Part shown: one piece after another, positions 45,321-53,747 of the stretch
Layout of the letters: each line of letters starts with the position of its first letter
How positions within the stretch are numbered: the first letter of the stretch is position 1
NCBI GenBank assembly: GCA_028694115.1
Contig: JAQUUB010000007.1
Coordinates: forward strand, 1-64,000
DNA from: Lachnospiraceae bacterium
Lineage (GTDB): Bacteria > Bacillota_A > Clostridia > Lachnospirales > Lachnospiraceae
Length of the DNA: 64,000 nucleotides
Direction of reading: 5' to 3'
Translations under genes and position numbers: made by a program
The notes under the pieces: model-generated
What the model was told of the DNA's origin: nothing
Seen by the model: the letters and a program-made list of their open reading frames with translations, nothing else
Databases searched by the model: none

Positions 45321-46109
45321 CTACTTTGTAGTAATATCTATGCCATTAAGCCATTTTTCGCTAATTTTTGTTAATGTACCATCATCATGCATTTCCTGTA
45401 ATATTTCATTTACTCGTTCTAGTAGTTCTGTATCATCCTTGTTAATTGCTATTCCCATATTTTCCAGTCTTAATAGCTCGCCAACAAGAATAATATTTTC
45501 ACCACCCGCAATTTCTTCCATTGCAGACAGTCCTACCAATCGATCAGTAATTACACCATCAACTCTCCCATTAATCAACTCCATCAGTGTTGCATTATCA
45601 TCTTGATAATAACTTACTTCTGCGCCTAACCCTTCAGCATCCTGAACAAAATTAGTTCCTGTAGTTACTGCAATCTTTTTTCCACTCAATTGACTTACAT
45701 CGGTAATTCCCGAATCTTTACTTGCAAATAATTGTGCACCTGAATAATAATAAGGAATTGTAAAATCTACAACTTCAAGACGCTCATCTGTAATAGCCAT
45801 ACTACCTAAGATAGCATCATATCGCTTGTTTCTTAACCCTTCCGTGAGTCCATCCCAATCAGATGTTTCATAGTTAAGTTGTACCCCTAATCGTTTTGCT
45901 ATTTCCGCACCTGTATCAACATCAAATCCGACAACTTTACCATCTTCCATATAGTTAAATGGGGGATAACCTCCACTTCCTACAACTGTAAAAGTACCTG
46001 AATCCTCAACGCGTTTCAAACTATCCGTTTCTTCCTTTTTACAGGATGTAAAAATCATTGAGAATGATAGTACTATTAGCAAACTCATTATTTTTTTTCC
46101 AATTTTCAT
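45321..46109 (-). CDS. Amino-acid ABC transporter substrate-binding lipoprotein
   Basis: The 262-residue protein has a signal peptide with a lipobox-like FTSC (Cys near residue 22), then the family-3 solute-binding signature GFDVDTGAEIAKRLGVQL and GGYPPFNYMEDGKVVG, followed by LEVVDFTIPYYYSGAQLF and a late DGTLTKISEKWLNG. The start at 46109 has AAGGGG at proper spacing. It is the first gene of the binding protein-permease-ATPase operon, whose promoter carries an 11-bp palindrome. Confidence 0.93.
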   Translation of the reverse strand: MKIGKKIMSLLIVLSFSMIFTSCKKEETDSLKRVEDSGTFTVVGSGGYPPFNYMEDGKVVGFDVDTGAEIAKRLGVQLNYETSDWDGLTEGLRNKRYDAILGSMAITDERLEVVDFTIPYYYSGAQLFASKDSGITDVSQLSGKKIAVTTGTNFVQDAEGLGAEVSYYQDDNATLMELINGRVDGVITDRLVGLSAMEEIAGGENIILVGELLRLENMGIAINKDDTELLERVNEILQEMHDDGTLTKISEKWLNGIDITTK

Positions 46110-46135
46110 ATAAACCCCTTTCAAGTTATATTTTT

Positions 46136-46169
46136 AGTGACAACTTTATAATATCACTAAGTTGTCACT
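46136..46169. promoter_or_regulatory. Operator palindrome over the amino-acid transporter promoter
   Basis: AGTGACAACTT and AAGTTGTCACT are perfect 11-nt arms separated by 12 bp. One arm lies in the promoter spacer, the other at about the transcription start. The BusR-like gene just upstream is the obvious candidate regulator. Confidence 0.75.
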
Positions 46170-46176
46170 TTTTCAA
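46148..46176 (-). promoter_or_regulatory. Promoter of the amino-acid ABC operon
   Basis: TTGAAA, a 17-bp spacer and TATTAT on the minus strand, overlapped by the palindrome. The start codon lies about 35-40 bp downstream. Confidence 0.7.
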
Positions 46177-46370
46177 GTAAAAATATACAATATTTACATA
46201 TTATGTATATTTCAAAATTGTTACGCTTGCTAAAAACATATTCAACTTTTGATTTGGTGAAATACTAAAGCATACGGAAGAGGATAAGAGTGATAAGTAG
46301 ATTACTTTTAGAATTAAAAATACCATAATCTATTTATAAAATTATGGTATATAAAGAATATGAATAAATA

Positions 46371-46991
46371 TCATTTATTTACAAAATCATTAACAGCTTG
46401 AACACTTGTAATATCACCAATAAATATTATATCATCATTTTCTTCGAATAAAATATAAGGTCCTGGTGAAAGTATAATTTTTTCATCACGGCGAATTGCT
46501 ACGACAGTTGCTCTGGTTTCCTGCCAAAAATTCAGTTCCGCAAGTGTATGTCCAATAATGGCAGAATTTTGCGGTATTGTAATCTGAAAATTATGAAAGG
46601 GATTACTCTCCGAAAATTTTTCGCCTGTTCGTACTATAAATCCTGCAATATCAACTATTTGTCGATTAATGTCTTCCTGATTTCTTATTAAATCACTCAA
46701 CTTTTTTTTCATTAAATGTATGTTACTATGTTCACCAAATTTTTCAACATACAATCTCGCATTTTCAGTAGACAAAATAATGGTACCACTGTTTTGTTTC
46801 GTTTCAACAATTTTCATATCCTCAAGCAGTTTCATCGATCTTCGGATTGTTTCAGGAGACACTCCATATTCAGATGACATCACAGATCGACCATATATTT
46901 TAGTGTTTTCTTTCAAATCACCACGCGTAATTCTTACTGCTATATCTAACGCTATCTGAGCGTATATGGGAGTAATAATATTATTATCCAA
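46371..46991 (-). CDS. BusR-like GntR regulator with RCK_C (TrkA-C) domain
   Basis: The 206-residue protein joins an N-terminal GntR winged helix (about 1-75, with YGVSPETIRRSMKLLEDMKIVETKQNSGTIIL) to a linker helix and a C-terminal RCK_C domain (about 120-206, ending with HTLAELNFWQETRATVVAIRRDEKIILSPGPYILFEENDDIIFIGD). This is the architecture of BusR, the c-di-AMP-binding repressor of osmolyte uptake. The start codon is TTG. It lies upstream of an amino-acid ABC operon in the same orientation, so it may tie that uptake to c-di-AMP. Ligand and target are inferred. Confidence 0.88.
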   Translation of the reverse strand: MDNNIITPIYAQIALDIAVRITRGDLKENTKIYGRSVMSSEYGVSPETIRRSMKLLEDMKIVETKQNSGTIILSTENARLYVEKFGEHSNIHLMKKKLSDLIRNQEDINRQIVDIAGFIVRTGEKFSESNPFHNFQITIPQNSAIIGHTLAELNFWQETRATVVAIRRDEKIILSPGPYILFEENDDIIFIGDITSVQAVNDFVNK

Positions 46992-47027
46992 AAAGTATTC
47001 GCCTTTCTTTCATATATATTTACGAAA

Positions 47028-47056
47028 ATTATAACAACCTTTTTTCTAAGTTACAA
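47028..47056 (-). promoter_or_regulatory. Promoter of the BusR-like gene
   Basis: TTGTAA, a 17-bp spacer and a consensus TATAAT on the minus strand, about 30 bp before the start codon. No copy of the AGTGACAACTT palindrome is seen here. Confidence 0.65.
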
Positions 47057-47144
47057 TATAAAACATTAAACTTCTATCTGAGGTTTTAAACTTCCAAAAA
47101 TCATCTTATCCTTCGAGACCATGTATAGTATATTGTCAAATATA

Positions 47145-47176
47145 AAACCTCTCAAGACAAAATATCCTGAGAGGTT
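47145..47176 (-). terminator. Terminator after the alpha/beta hydrolase
   Basis: AACCTCTCA and TGAGAGGTT pair, as in the terminator after minE, with a longer loop. It ends the hydrolase transcript. Confidence 0.75.
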
Positions 47177-47282
47177 ATTTGAATTTTTTTTACAAGACGT
47201 TTTAGCATATTTGCGTACGTCAATGATTGCATATTATTTTATGCACATTTTATATAGAAAATCATTTATTATTTAAAAAATC

Positions 47283-48095
47283 TCAGGACATTTCATATCC
47301 TTGAATAAACGTTTCGATTTCCATATTTACTTGGGCCGGATTGTCTCCATTTGAAAAATGTGCAGCATTCTGAATAATATGTACGGGAGATCCTATATCA
47401 TTTGCCCATGCTTCACAATATTGCTTTACTTTACCCGTTTTATCACTATCTCCAAGCAATATCAATATTGGGAATTTAAAATCCACATCTTTGTTTTCAA
47501 AAGCAAATTTTGTGTATGCAATTCCCATTTGTTCAATGATTTGTGATTTTGTAAGTGGCTTTAACATTTCCATCATTTTCTGGTAGGAATACTCCGATTT
47601 TGAAATGGATTTTGCCATACTTTTTCTCAACATCCCATCTGTGAACCATTTTGCCATAGGCTCCACCTTTTTAAGCCACCATAAATCTGATTTCGAATAA
47701 TACTTTAATCCAAATGGTGTTGTATCAATCCCAACGAAGCCTTCTACCATATCTGGAAATAAGCTTCCAAATTCCTGACTTGGATACCCACCCATTGACA
47801 TTCCTACTAAAACTACTTTCTCAATATGTTCTATTTCCAGAATTGTTTTGAGTTCCAATGCTGTTTGATAATAAGAAAAGTCATGATAAGGCCTTGATAA
47901 TCCATGCAATGGAACATCCCATGTAATAACTGTGTACTTTTCAGCAAAATACTTAACTTGTCTTTCAAACATCGTATGATTTGCCGTTAATCCATGCGTA
48001 AAAACAATATTTTTTGCATTTTTATTCCTATTTCGGTCCACCCAATAATGTACAATACCGTTTTTTGATTGTACCTGTTTATGTTCTGTTTTCAT
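47283..48095 (-). CDS. Alpha/beta hydrolase
   Basis: The 270-residue protein has the fold's oxyanion region (IVFTHGLTANHTMF), nucleophile elbow GMSMGG (Ser near residue 101), an acidic residue in LILLGDSDKTGK and a catalytic His in QNAAHFSNGDNP. The substrate is unknown; the pattern fits esterases or lactonases of the MhpC class. A decayed 3' end of a paralogue lies 3.4 kb away at 43791-43867, on the other side of the amino-acid transporter cluster. Confidence 0.88.
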   Translation of the reverse strand: MKTEHKQVQSKNGIVHYWVDRNRNKNAKNIVFTHGLTANHTMFERQVKYFAEKYTVITWDVPLHGLSRPYHDFSYYQTALELKTILEIEHIEKVVLVGMSMGGYPSQEFGSLFPDMVEGFVGIDTTPFGLKYYSKSDLWWLKKVEPMAKWFTDGMLRKSMAKSISKSEYSYQKMMEMLKPLTKSQIIEQMGIAYTKFAFENKDVDFKFPILILLGDSDKTGKVKQYCEAWANDIGSPVHIIQNAAHFSNGDNPAQVNMEIETFIQGYEMS

Positions 48096-48141
48096 GTTTT
48101 TCTCCCCCTACTGTCATAGAATTTTATACTTGTTTATTATA

Positions 48142-49182
48142 TCATAAAACAATCACGATATCTCCAATCGATATACTATATACTTCAGAAGGATCAATTG
48201 CTTCACTCATTTCCATAACATCTCGATATCCCTCCAGAAAAATATTATTTTGGCAACCACCAGAAGTACTTATAGGATCAAAAACAATTGTGGAACCATC
48301 CTTCATAGTTATTTTTTTGATTAGAAGTTTGCTAGTTTCTGTTCTTCCTTTTGCAGGATTTTTTACAGCTTCAGCTCGAATGCTTATAGGCGAAATTTCT
48401 AGCTTCGTTAAAAGGCAAGTGTCTTTATTGCTTACTACTTTCCTTACTGGATAATACGTTTTTACATTGGAGCGATAATTATATTTCCATGACATTGTCC
48501 ACTTCCCTTTTAAAAGTAAAGTGCCATGATCTACTTCTTCATCTTTCTTTGAATGCAAATCATGATAAATATATAAGTCAGACAAAGAAACTTTTACGTT
48601 TTTTCGATTGATTCCATTACAATTACTAATAGACATCATCAAGCTAAGAAATCCATCATTATTAAAATATGATATTGATCCTCCATGATCTGTAGTCAAT
48701 TCCATTGCCTCTTTATAAATGGTAGTATCCCATCCATCTGTTATGATATAATCTGTCTCTTCATTAAATGTTTCTGGTAATTTGTAGTCTGTATCAATAC
48801 GAATATATGCTGAATTTTTATCTCCTACTGATGATACTACTTTCATCGTAACTCCATTACTCAAAGCAGAAGCTCCAATTTCCACCACACCATCTTCTAA
48901 CTGAACGGTATCCGCATTACGAATCCCCATGTAGTTTATAATTGCAATATCCCATTCATTTTTCTCTGTAGCATATACCGTTATGCCCATTAGAAACGTT
49001 GCTGCTAATAATAAGGCAACATATTTTTTCTTTGAGAATTTAGATTTACTATTATTTTCTTTTTGAATGCCTTGCATAATTTTTTTTTCAATTCGTTGCT
49101 GTTTTTCTTTATCCATAGTACTCCCAATTTTCACTATTTCTTTATCATCGAGTTCATTAAATAATTCATCAACATCACTCAT
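48142..49182 (-). CDS. Anti-sigma-factor-like membrane protein (DUF4179-like)
   Basis: The 346-residue protein has a cytoplasmic N-terminus of about 60 residues (DELFNELDDKEIV, QRIEKKIMQGI), one membrane segment (about 60-75, YVALLLAATFLMGITVYA) and a large extracytoplasmic domain of about 265 residues. This is the usual form of an anti-sigma partner encoded after an ECF sigma gene. Its start overlaps the sigma gene by 8 nt and has GAGGGGG upstream. The signal sensed is unknown. Confidence 0.8.
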   Translation of the reverse strand: MSDVDELFNELDDKEIVKIGSTMDKEKQQRIEKKIMQGIQKENNSKSKFSKKKYVALLLAATFLMGITVYATEKNEWDIAIINYMGIRNADTVQLEDGVVEIGASALSNGVTMKVVSSVGDKNSAYIRIDTDYKLPETFNEETDYIITDGWDTTIYKEAMELTTDHGGSISYFNNDGFLSLMMSISNCNGINRKNVKVSLSDLYIYHDLHSKKDEEVDHGTLLLKGKWTMSWKYNYRSNVKTYYPVRKVVSNKDTCLLTKLEISPISIRAEAVKNPAKGRTETSKLLIKKITMKDGSTIVFDPISTSGGCQNNIFLEGYRDVMEMSEAIDPSEVYSISIGDIVIVL

Positions 49183-49735
49183 GGAAAATCCCCCTCTCAT
49201 TTAATGCCTTTTCAAGTTTTGCCTTACCTCTGCATAAAATATTTTCTACCTTCTTGGGTTCTAGTTCTAACTTTTTAGCAATATTGTTTATTTTCTCACC
49301 GTAAAAATAACGCAAAATAAAAACACTTCTGCCTGGTTCTTTGATATCATTTAAACAGTCATGTAATATTCTCTCATTTGATTTTCTTGCAAAATCCTCT
49401 TCTATGTTTAGGGGTGCCTGAAGCTGCATATCTACTTCGTCCAATGAATAAATTGATACTTTATTTAAGGTTCTACGTTTGTCTCTAGCTGTGTTTCTTG
49501 CAATCGCATAAAGATAACTTTTAAGACTCCCATTATTATGGATTCTTATTTTGTCTTTTGCTTTCCATAGCTTAATAAAACTATCTGCTATTGCTTCCTC
49601 AATGTCCATCTCCTGACAGTCAAAAAGAAAATTACGGCAGATGGTTTCTACCGCTCCGCCATAGCAATTCATAGCTTCATGAATTCCAGCTTCGGGATTT
49701 TCATTCATTAATTTGATAATATCCTGGTCTTGCAT
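49175..49735 (-). CDS. ECF-type RNA polymerase sigma factor
   Basis: The 186-residue protein has sigma region 2 (FLFDCQEMDIEEAIADSFIKLWKAKDKIR, LKSYLYAIARNTARDKRR) and region 4 (FILRYFYGEKINNIAKKLELEPKKVENILCRGKAKLEKAL) as in ECF sigma factors. The start at 49735 has GAGGAA at good spacing. It is followed by, and overlaps, the putative anti-sigma gene. The regulon cannot be read from the window. Confidence 0.9.
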   Translation of the reverse strand: MQDQDIIKLMNENPEAGIHEAMNCYGGAVETICRNFLFDCQEMDIEEAIADSFIKLWKAKDKIRIHNNGSLKSYLYAIARNTARDKRRTLNKVSIYSLDEVDMQLQAPLNIEEDFARKSNERILHDCLNDIKEPGRSVFILRYFYGEKINNIAKKLELEPKKVENILCRGKAKLEKALNERGIFHE

Positions 49736-49867
49736 AGTGTTCCTCTTTTTCTTTGATTGAAATGGTTCTATTTGACTATACGTATTTTCTTTCAAAATCA
49801 CTCGTATATTTACAATTTATTATTGAATAATTTCCTATTCTTCACGACCCTTTCTTTGAATTAATAT

Positions 49868-49877
49868 TCACATGTGA
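49868..49877. promoter_or_regulatory. Palindrome upstream of cspA
   Basis: TCACATGTGA is a perfect 10-bp palindrome between a TTGAAT and a TATACT that could form the cspA promoter (spacing about 19). A role as operator is a guess. Confidence 0.3.
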
Positions 49878-49938
49878 GGTTATACTATCTTTGAAATTGT
49901 TAATAGATTTATAGATGATTTGCAAGGAGGTTCTCAAC

Positions 49939-50148
49939 ATGGCCAATTATACGGGTGTAGTTAAATGGTTTGATAACGAAAGAGGTTATGGCTTTATTTC
50001 AGCCAAAGATGGTCAGGATGTTTTCGTACATCATTCACAAGTAAAAGAAAAAACCCATAATAAAGATTTACATGAGGGTGAAACTGTCAATTTTGACGTC
50101 AGACAAGACGATAAAGGGTTAACTGCTTTTAATGTCCACAAAATATAA
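49939..50148 (+). CDS. cspA: Cold shock protein
   Basis: This 69-residue CSD-fold RNA chaperone has the RNP1 GYGFISAKDG and RNP2 DVFVHHSQV motifs and begins GVVKWFDNERGYGFI. It binds single-stranded RNA and eases translation after cold stress. The start at 49939 follows AAGGAGG. A long AT-rich leader upstream may carry the thermosensing mRNA structure known for csp genes, but I cannot show it. It heads a short plus-strand set with an HMA protein and a 30-residue peptide. Confidence 0.95.
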   Translation: MANYTGVVKWFDNERGYGFISAKDGQDVFVHHSQVKEKTHNKDLHEGETVNFDVRQDDKGLTAFNVHKI

Positions 50149-50170
50149 TTTAAATCTTAAGGAGTCGCTT

Positions 50171-50380
50171 ATGAACAAAATCCACTATCATGTATCAGGC
50201 ATACAAAATTCTGAGACTAAAACTCAGCTAAAAAATGCATTATCTAAAATTGATGGTATTTCTATGGTTAATATTGATGCCGGAAGAGGTTCGATTGAGG
50301 TCGGATACAATCAATCAACGGAGGAAAGTACCATTAAATCTTGTATTGAAAATGTTGGTTGTAAAATAGAAAGCTTGTAA
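50171..50380 (+). CDS. Heavy-metal-associated (HMA-like) domain protein
   Basis: The 69-residue protein has the ferredoxin-like HMA fold: HYHVSGIQNSETKTQLKNALSKIDGISMVNIDAGRGSIEVGYNQSTEESTIKSCIENVGCKIESL. The metal-binding CxxC of HMA domains is missing (SGIQNSET stands in its place), so ordinary copper binding is unlikely. The start at 50171 has AAGGAG. It lies 22 nt after cspA. Function unknown. Confidence 0.8.
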   Translation: MNKIHYHVSGIQNSETKTQLKNALSKIDGISMVNIDAGRGSIEVGYNQSTEESTIKSCIENVGCKIESL

Positions 50381-50468
50381 ATAAAAAACCATAAATTCAT
50401 GTATTAAATATGTGTATCCTACACATACTACAAATGTAAAACCAATCTGAATGAAGGAGGGAACCACG

Positions 50469-50561
50469 ATGAAAAATCAAAGTAACCAAAACATTCAATC
50501 CTCAGAGGCTAAAGAAAACAATGTTGTTGGAGATGAGCCGATTGACACGTTAGGCTTATAG
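50469..50561 (+). CDS. 30-residue peptide of unknown function
   Basis: A short gene starts with ATG after GAAGGAGGGAACCACG. The product begins MKNQSNQNIQSSEAKENN and ends GDEPIDTLGL: hydrophilic, Asn/Gln-rich then acidic, with no Cys or membrane segment. Its last codons and stop lie within an inverted repeat (GGCTTATA...TATAAGCC, 50553-50589) and a stronger hairpin follows. It may be a small regulatory peptide or a spurious frame; the ribosome site and position favour a real gene. Confidence 0.45.
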   Translation: MKNQSNQNIQSSEAKENNVVGDEPIDTLGL

Positions 50562-50605
50562 GACTTATATTTTTAAAGTCTTATAAGCCGGCAAGGGTTT
50601 TATAC

Positions 50606-50668
50606 TAGATAAGGATTTACTTATTTGGCATTTCATATGTACATTTAAGTAGATCCTTATTATTTTAT
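50606..50668. terminator. Terminator hairpin carrying a 50-bp repeat, copy 1
   Basis: GATAAGGATTTACTTA and TAAGTAGATCCTTAT pair with one mismatch, followed by T-rich DNA on plus. The right part (50619-50668) is repeated with about 90 per cent identity at 57008-57058, but the left arm is not. Confidence 0.7.
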
Positions 50669-50684
50669 ATCGTTTACATAGCTT

Positions 50685-51707
50685 CTACGGGGTTGCATCA
50701 TTCTCCTCTTTGTAGGCATCCTCTATCTTCACCGAATCTTTCACCTGCTCTTGAATAAATTTCACGCGAATGACTGCCTGCTGCCAGTTTATAGAAACTT
50801 GACTGTACCTGTTTTTTTCCTTGACTGCCTCAGCTATGATTTGCAGTAATTCCTCCATAACAGCTTTGGTGAGATAACCACCTCTCCAATGAAAGGTTAG
50901 AACTTTTCCTTTTTTGATTGCTTGCCGACAACGCTTTGCTACATCTTCCTGCTTGGTAAATGAAAGTTTCCTCTCTCTATAATAGAAGCGATCACCATCG
51001 TTGCATGATGGAACTTTGTATATCACAGGCTCATGGTCCTTGAAAATGCTCTTATCATCTAGATTAAAATAATCATATCGCACTTCTGTTTTTCCTAATG
51101 TATTATCGAAAGTAGCATCCAGATGATACCATACTCCATTGATTTGAATCACGTTCCAAGCATGACGATATTTGATATGCTTATGTGGATTATTTTCCGA
51201 GATAGCAATTATACAAGGAATTGAAAGCTGATCACAAAGAATCTTTACCGATTTCGCGATTCCTTCACAGACACCAACTCCCTGCCCCAATGGGCCTAGT
51301 ATTTCATGGGAATATTGTTTCTTTAGTTTATCATAAGTTACATTTTCGCAGATAAAATCATGTATATATTGCTCCTTTTCCCAGTCATTTTTATCTTTTA
51401 CCACCCGCGCAAGCTTCTCCACTCTGGCGGACAACGCCCTCTGATGGTCTCTGATTTTATTCTTTTCAAATAAATAAACCGGTTTTATCTTTACTAGTGT
51501 AGAATCTTCGTAAAAAGAATACTGAAATGTCGAAGCATAAAATATCTGTGGACAATCCAATCTTAATTTGTAAAAAATGTCGTTCAGCTCTGTTGCATTA
51601 ATTCTTTGAACATCAAAGCTTTGTGAAAACGCCTCGAGGCCGCTCTTGATGACTTGATAAATTCTTTGCTGTTGTTTGTTCATATGACTATAATAATAAG
51701 GTTCCAT
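50685..51707 (-). CDS. Transglutaminase-like protein
   Basis: The 340-residue protein has a transglutaminase/protease-like core with Cys in GVGVCEGIAKSVKILC, His in YRHAWNVIQI and Asp in HLDATFDNTLG, the usual catalytic triad. The N-terminal part (about 1-110) and the C-terminal part (about 260-340) are not recognised. There is no signal peptide, so it seems cytoplasmic. The start at 51707 (MEPYYYSHM) has GGAG upstream at acceptable spacing. A role in peptide maturation or cell-wall-related cleavage is possible but unproven. Confidence 0.8.
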   Translation of the reverse strand: MEPYYYSHMNKQQQRIYQVIKSGLEAFSQSFDVQRINATELNDIFYKLRLDCPQIFYASTFQYSFYEDSTLVKIKPVYLFEKNKIRDHQRALSARVEKLARVVKDKNDWEKEQYIHDFICENVTYDKLKKQYSHEILGPLGQGVGVCEGIAKSVKILCDQLSIPCIIAISENNPHKHIKYRHAWNVIQINGVWYHLDATFDNTLGKTEVRYDYFNLDDKSIFKDHEPVIYKVPSCNDGDRFYYRERKLSFTKQEDVAKRCRQAIKKGKVLTFHWRGGYLTKAVMEELLQIIAEAVKEKNRYSQVSINWQQAVIRVKFIQEQVKDSVKIEDAYKEENDATP

Positions 51708-51926
51708 TTTACCGTTTCTCCAAAATAATTTTATCGGTTTGACAATCCAATAATATGTCAGACATATCGGTTGAGATTCTACCACACTTTACATAAAAAA
51801 TATACAAAAACCTCCCACGACAAATATCTTTTAAATTTGACGCTGGGTATATAAATTAAGAAATGATGAAATGATTGATATTAATCCAAAAAAGTGTTAC
51901 TCTAGAACAAACTAAATAAATATATT

Positions 51927-51952
51927 GAAGAGCTTATTTTAAGCTCTTTTTT
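51927..51952 (+). terminator. Attenuator-type terminator before the ABC-F gene
   Basis: GAAGAGCTT and AAGCTCTT pair around ATTTT, followed by a T tract, only 23 bp before the ABC-F start codon. A tiny upstream frame (MMK then stop, about 51863) lies in the leader. The arrangement fits antibiotic-responsive attenuation. Confidence 0.65.
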
Positions 51953-51974
51953 AGTAATAAAGAAAGGTACTACT

Positions 51975-53714
51975 ATGATAAAAATTGATAACTTATCCTA
52001 CTCATTTCCACAAAAGGATTTATTTAATAAAATTTCATTTACATTAGAGGAAGGTCAACATTGTGCTTTAATAGGAACAAATGGTAGCGGAAAAAGTACA
52101 TTGATCGATATTATAATGAATCCAGCGAAATATATATTCGATGGAAAATTAGAGATGGCTCCCAATTGTAGAATTGGGTTTGTAAGTCAGTTCCCCATTC
52201 TAGACCAAACAAAAGAATTTACAGTTTTCGAATATATTGGAGAAGATTTTATTAAGCTACAAAATGAAATCGCTTCTATTTGTGCTGAAATGGAGGTGTC
52301 TTCAGACTTTGATTCCCTACTGGAAAAGTACCAGCAAACGTTGGATAAATTTAATGCAATGGATGGAGATAATTTTGAAAATAACATCAGGAAAAAACTA
52401 CACCTAGCCAACCTCAGTAAGCAGGAACATCTAATGGTTTCCAAACTTAGTGGCGGGGAATTTAAACTGATTCAGGTGATTAAAGAAATGTTAACATGTA
52501 AAGAATTAATGATTATGGATGAACCAGATGTATTTTTGGACTTTGAAAATCTTAATTCTCTTAAAAAACTAATAAATTCACACAAGGGAACCATGCTAGT
52601 TATTACCCACAATCGATATCTGCTGAATCATTGTTTTAATAAAATTATACACCTTGAAAATAAGGAGCTGCAGGAGTTTGATGGAAGATATATTGATTAT
52701 AACTTCTCATTACTTCAAAGCAAAATTGAGTTACAGGAGCTAGCTATCGCTGATCAGGAAGAAATTGAGAGAAATGAGATTATTGTTGATAAGCTTAGAT
52801 CTGCCGCAACGATCCATACGAATGCGTCCAGAGGAAAGTCCCTACATGCTAGAGTTACAATAGTGGAACGATTAAAAGCACGTAGAATTAAAGAGCCCTT
52901 TGTAGATATTAAACAGCCAGAAATTCATTTCGTTACAGATCATGCAATGGATGATACAATTGCTTTAAAAGTCAGTAATTATAGTGTTGGCTTTGATACT
53001 ATGTTATTAGAAAATGTTAGCTTTGAGATGAAATCTACTGATAAAATTGCCCTTATTGGTCCAAATGGTACTGGGAAAACGACGTTGCTTCGAGAAATCT
53101 TTGAAAATAATCATGCCTCCATTGAGATCAATAAAGACGCCCAAGTAGCTTTTTTATCTCAGATTCAAGGCGAAACACTAAACGAGTCCCATACGGTACT
53201 TGAAGAATTCTCTAATTCTGACTTTGAAACTTATCAGGATATTGAATCGTACTTGTTAAACTATGGTTTTGAAGAAGAAGTTATCAATCAAAAAATAGCG
53301 TCTTTATCTGGAGGTGAGAAAAATTTACTACAACTAGCTAAAATTTCTGCTAGTAATGCGAATCTGTTACTTCTTGATGAACCGACAAGCCATCTGGACA
53401 CTTATTCCCAGATCGCATTGGAAAAAGCCATAGAAAACTATAATGGTGCGATTCTCATGATTTCTCATGATTTCTATACGATAACCAACTGTATGGATTA
53501 TGCTTTAATTATTGATGATAAGACTATCAGAAAAATAAGTATGCGAAAATTCAGAAAAATGATTTATGCAAAACATTTTGATAAAGACTATTTAGAAATT
53601 GAACAAAAGAAAAAAGAAGTTGAGACGAAAATCGCTTTAGCTTTAAAGAATACCGATTTTGCCCTTGCAAAACTTTTATCTGAAAATTTAGAAGAGTTGA
53701 TTAAATTTCTTTAA
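51975..53714 (+). CDS. ABC-F family ATPase, possible ribosome-protection protein
   Basis: The 579-residue soluble protein has two ABC cassettes. Cassette 1: Walker A GTNGSGKST (about 35), signature LSGGEF, Walker B LMIMDEPDVFLD. Cassette 2: Walker A GPNGTGKTT (about 363), signature LSGGEKN, Walker B LLLLDEPTSHLD. There are no membrane segments. An interdomain linker (about 240-310) with a charged helical stretch is present, as in ABC-F proteins that enter the ribosomal E site. The first signature helix and its DEPD departure differ from housekeeping EttA types. A leader terminator suggests induction. Gene neighbours give no substrate. Confidence 0.88.
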   Translation: MIKIDNLSYSFPQKDLFNKISFTLEEGQHCALIGTNGSGKSTLIDIIMNPAKYIFDGKLEMAPNCRIGFVSQFPILDQTKEFTVFEYIGEDFIKLQNEIASICAEMEVSSDFDSLLEKYQQTLDKFNAMDGDNFENNIRKKLHLANLSKQEHLMVSKLSGGEFKLIQVIKEMLTCKELMIMDEPDVFLDFENLNSLKKLINSHKGTMLVITHNRYLLNHCFNKIIHLENKELQEFDGRYIDYNFSLLQSKIELQELAIADQEEIERNEIIVDKLRSAATIHTNASRGKSLHARVTIVERLKARRIKEPFVDIKQPEIHFVTDHAMDDTIALKVSNYSVGFDTMLLENVSFEMKSTDKIALIGPNGTGKTTLLREIFENNHASIEINKDAQVAFLSQIQGETLNESHTVLEEFSNSDFETYQDIESYLLNYGFEEEVINQKIASLSGGEKNLLQLAKISASNANLLLLDEPTSHLDTYSQIALEKAIENYNGAILMISHDFYTITNCMDYALIIDDKTIRKISMRKFRKMIYAKHFDKDYLEIEQKKKEVETKIALALKNTDFALAKLLSENLEELIKFL

Positions 53715-53747
53715 ATTCCATCTTGCGTAGAAAGGATATGTCCATCC

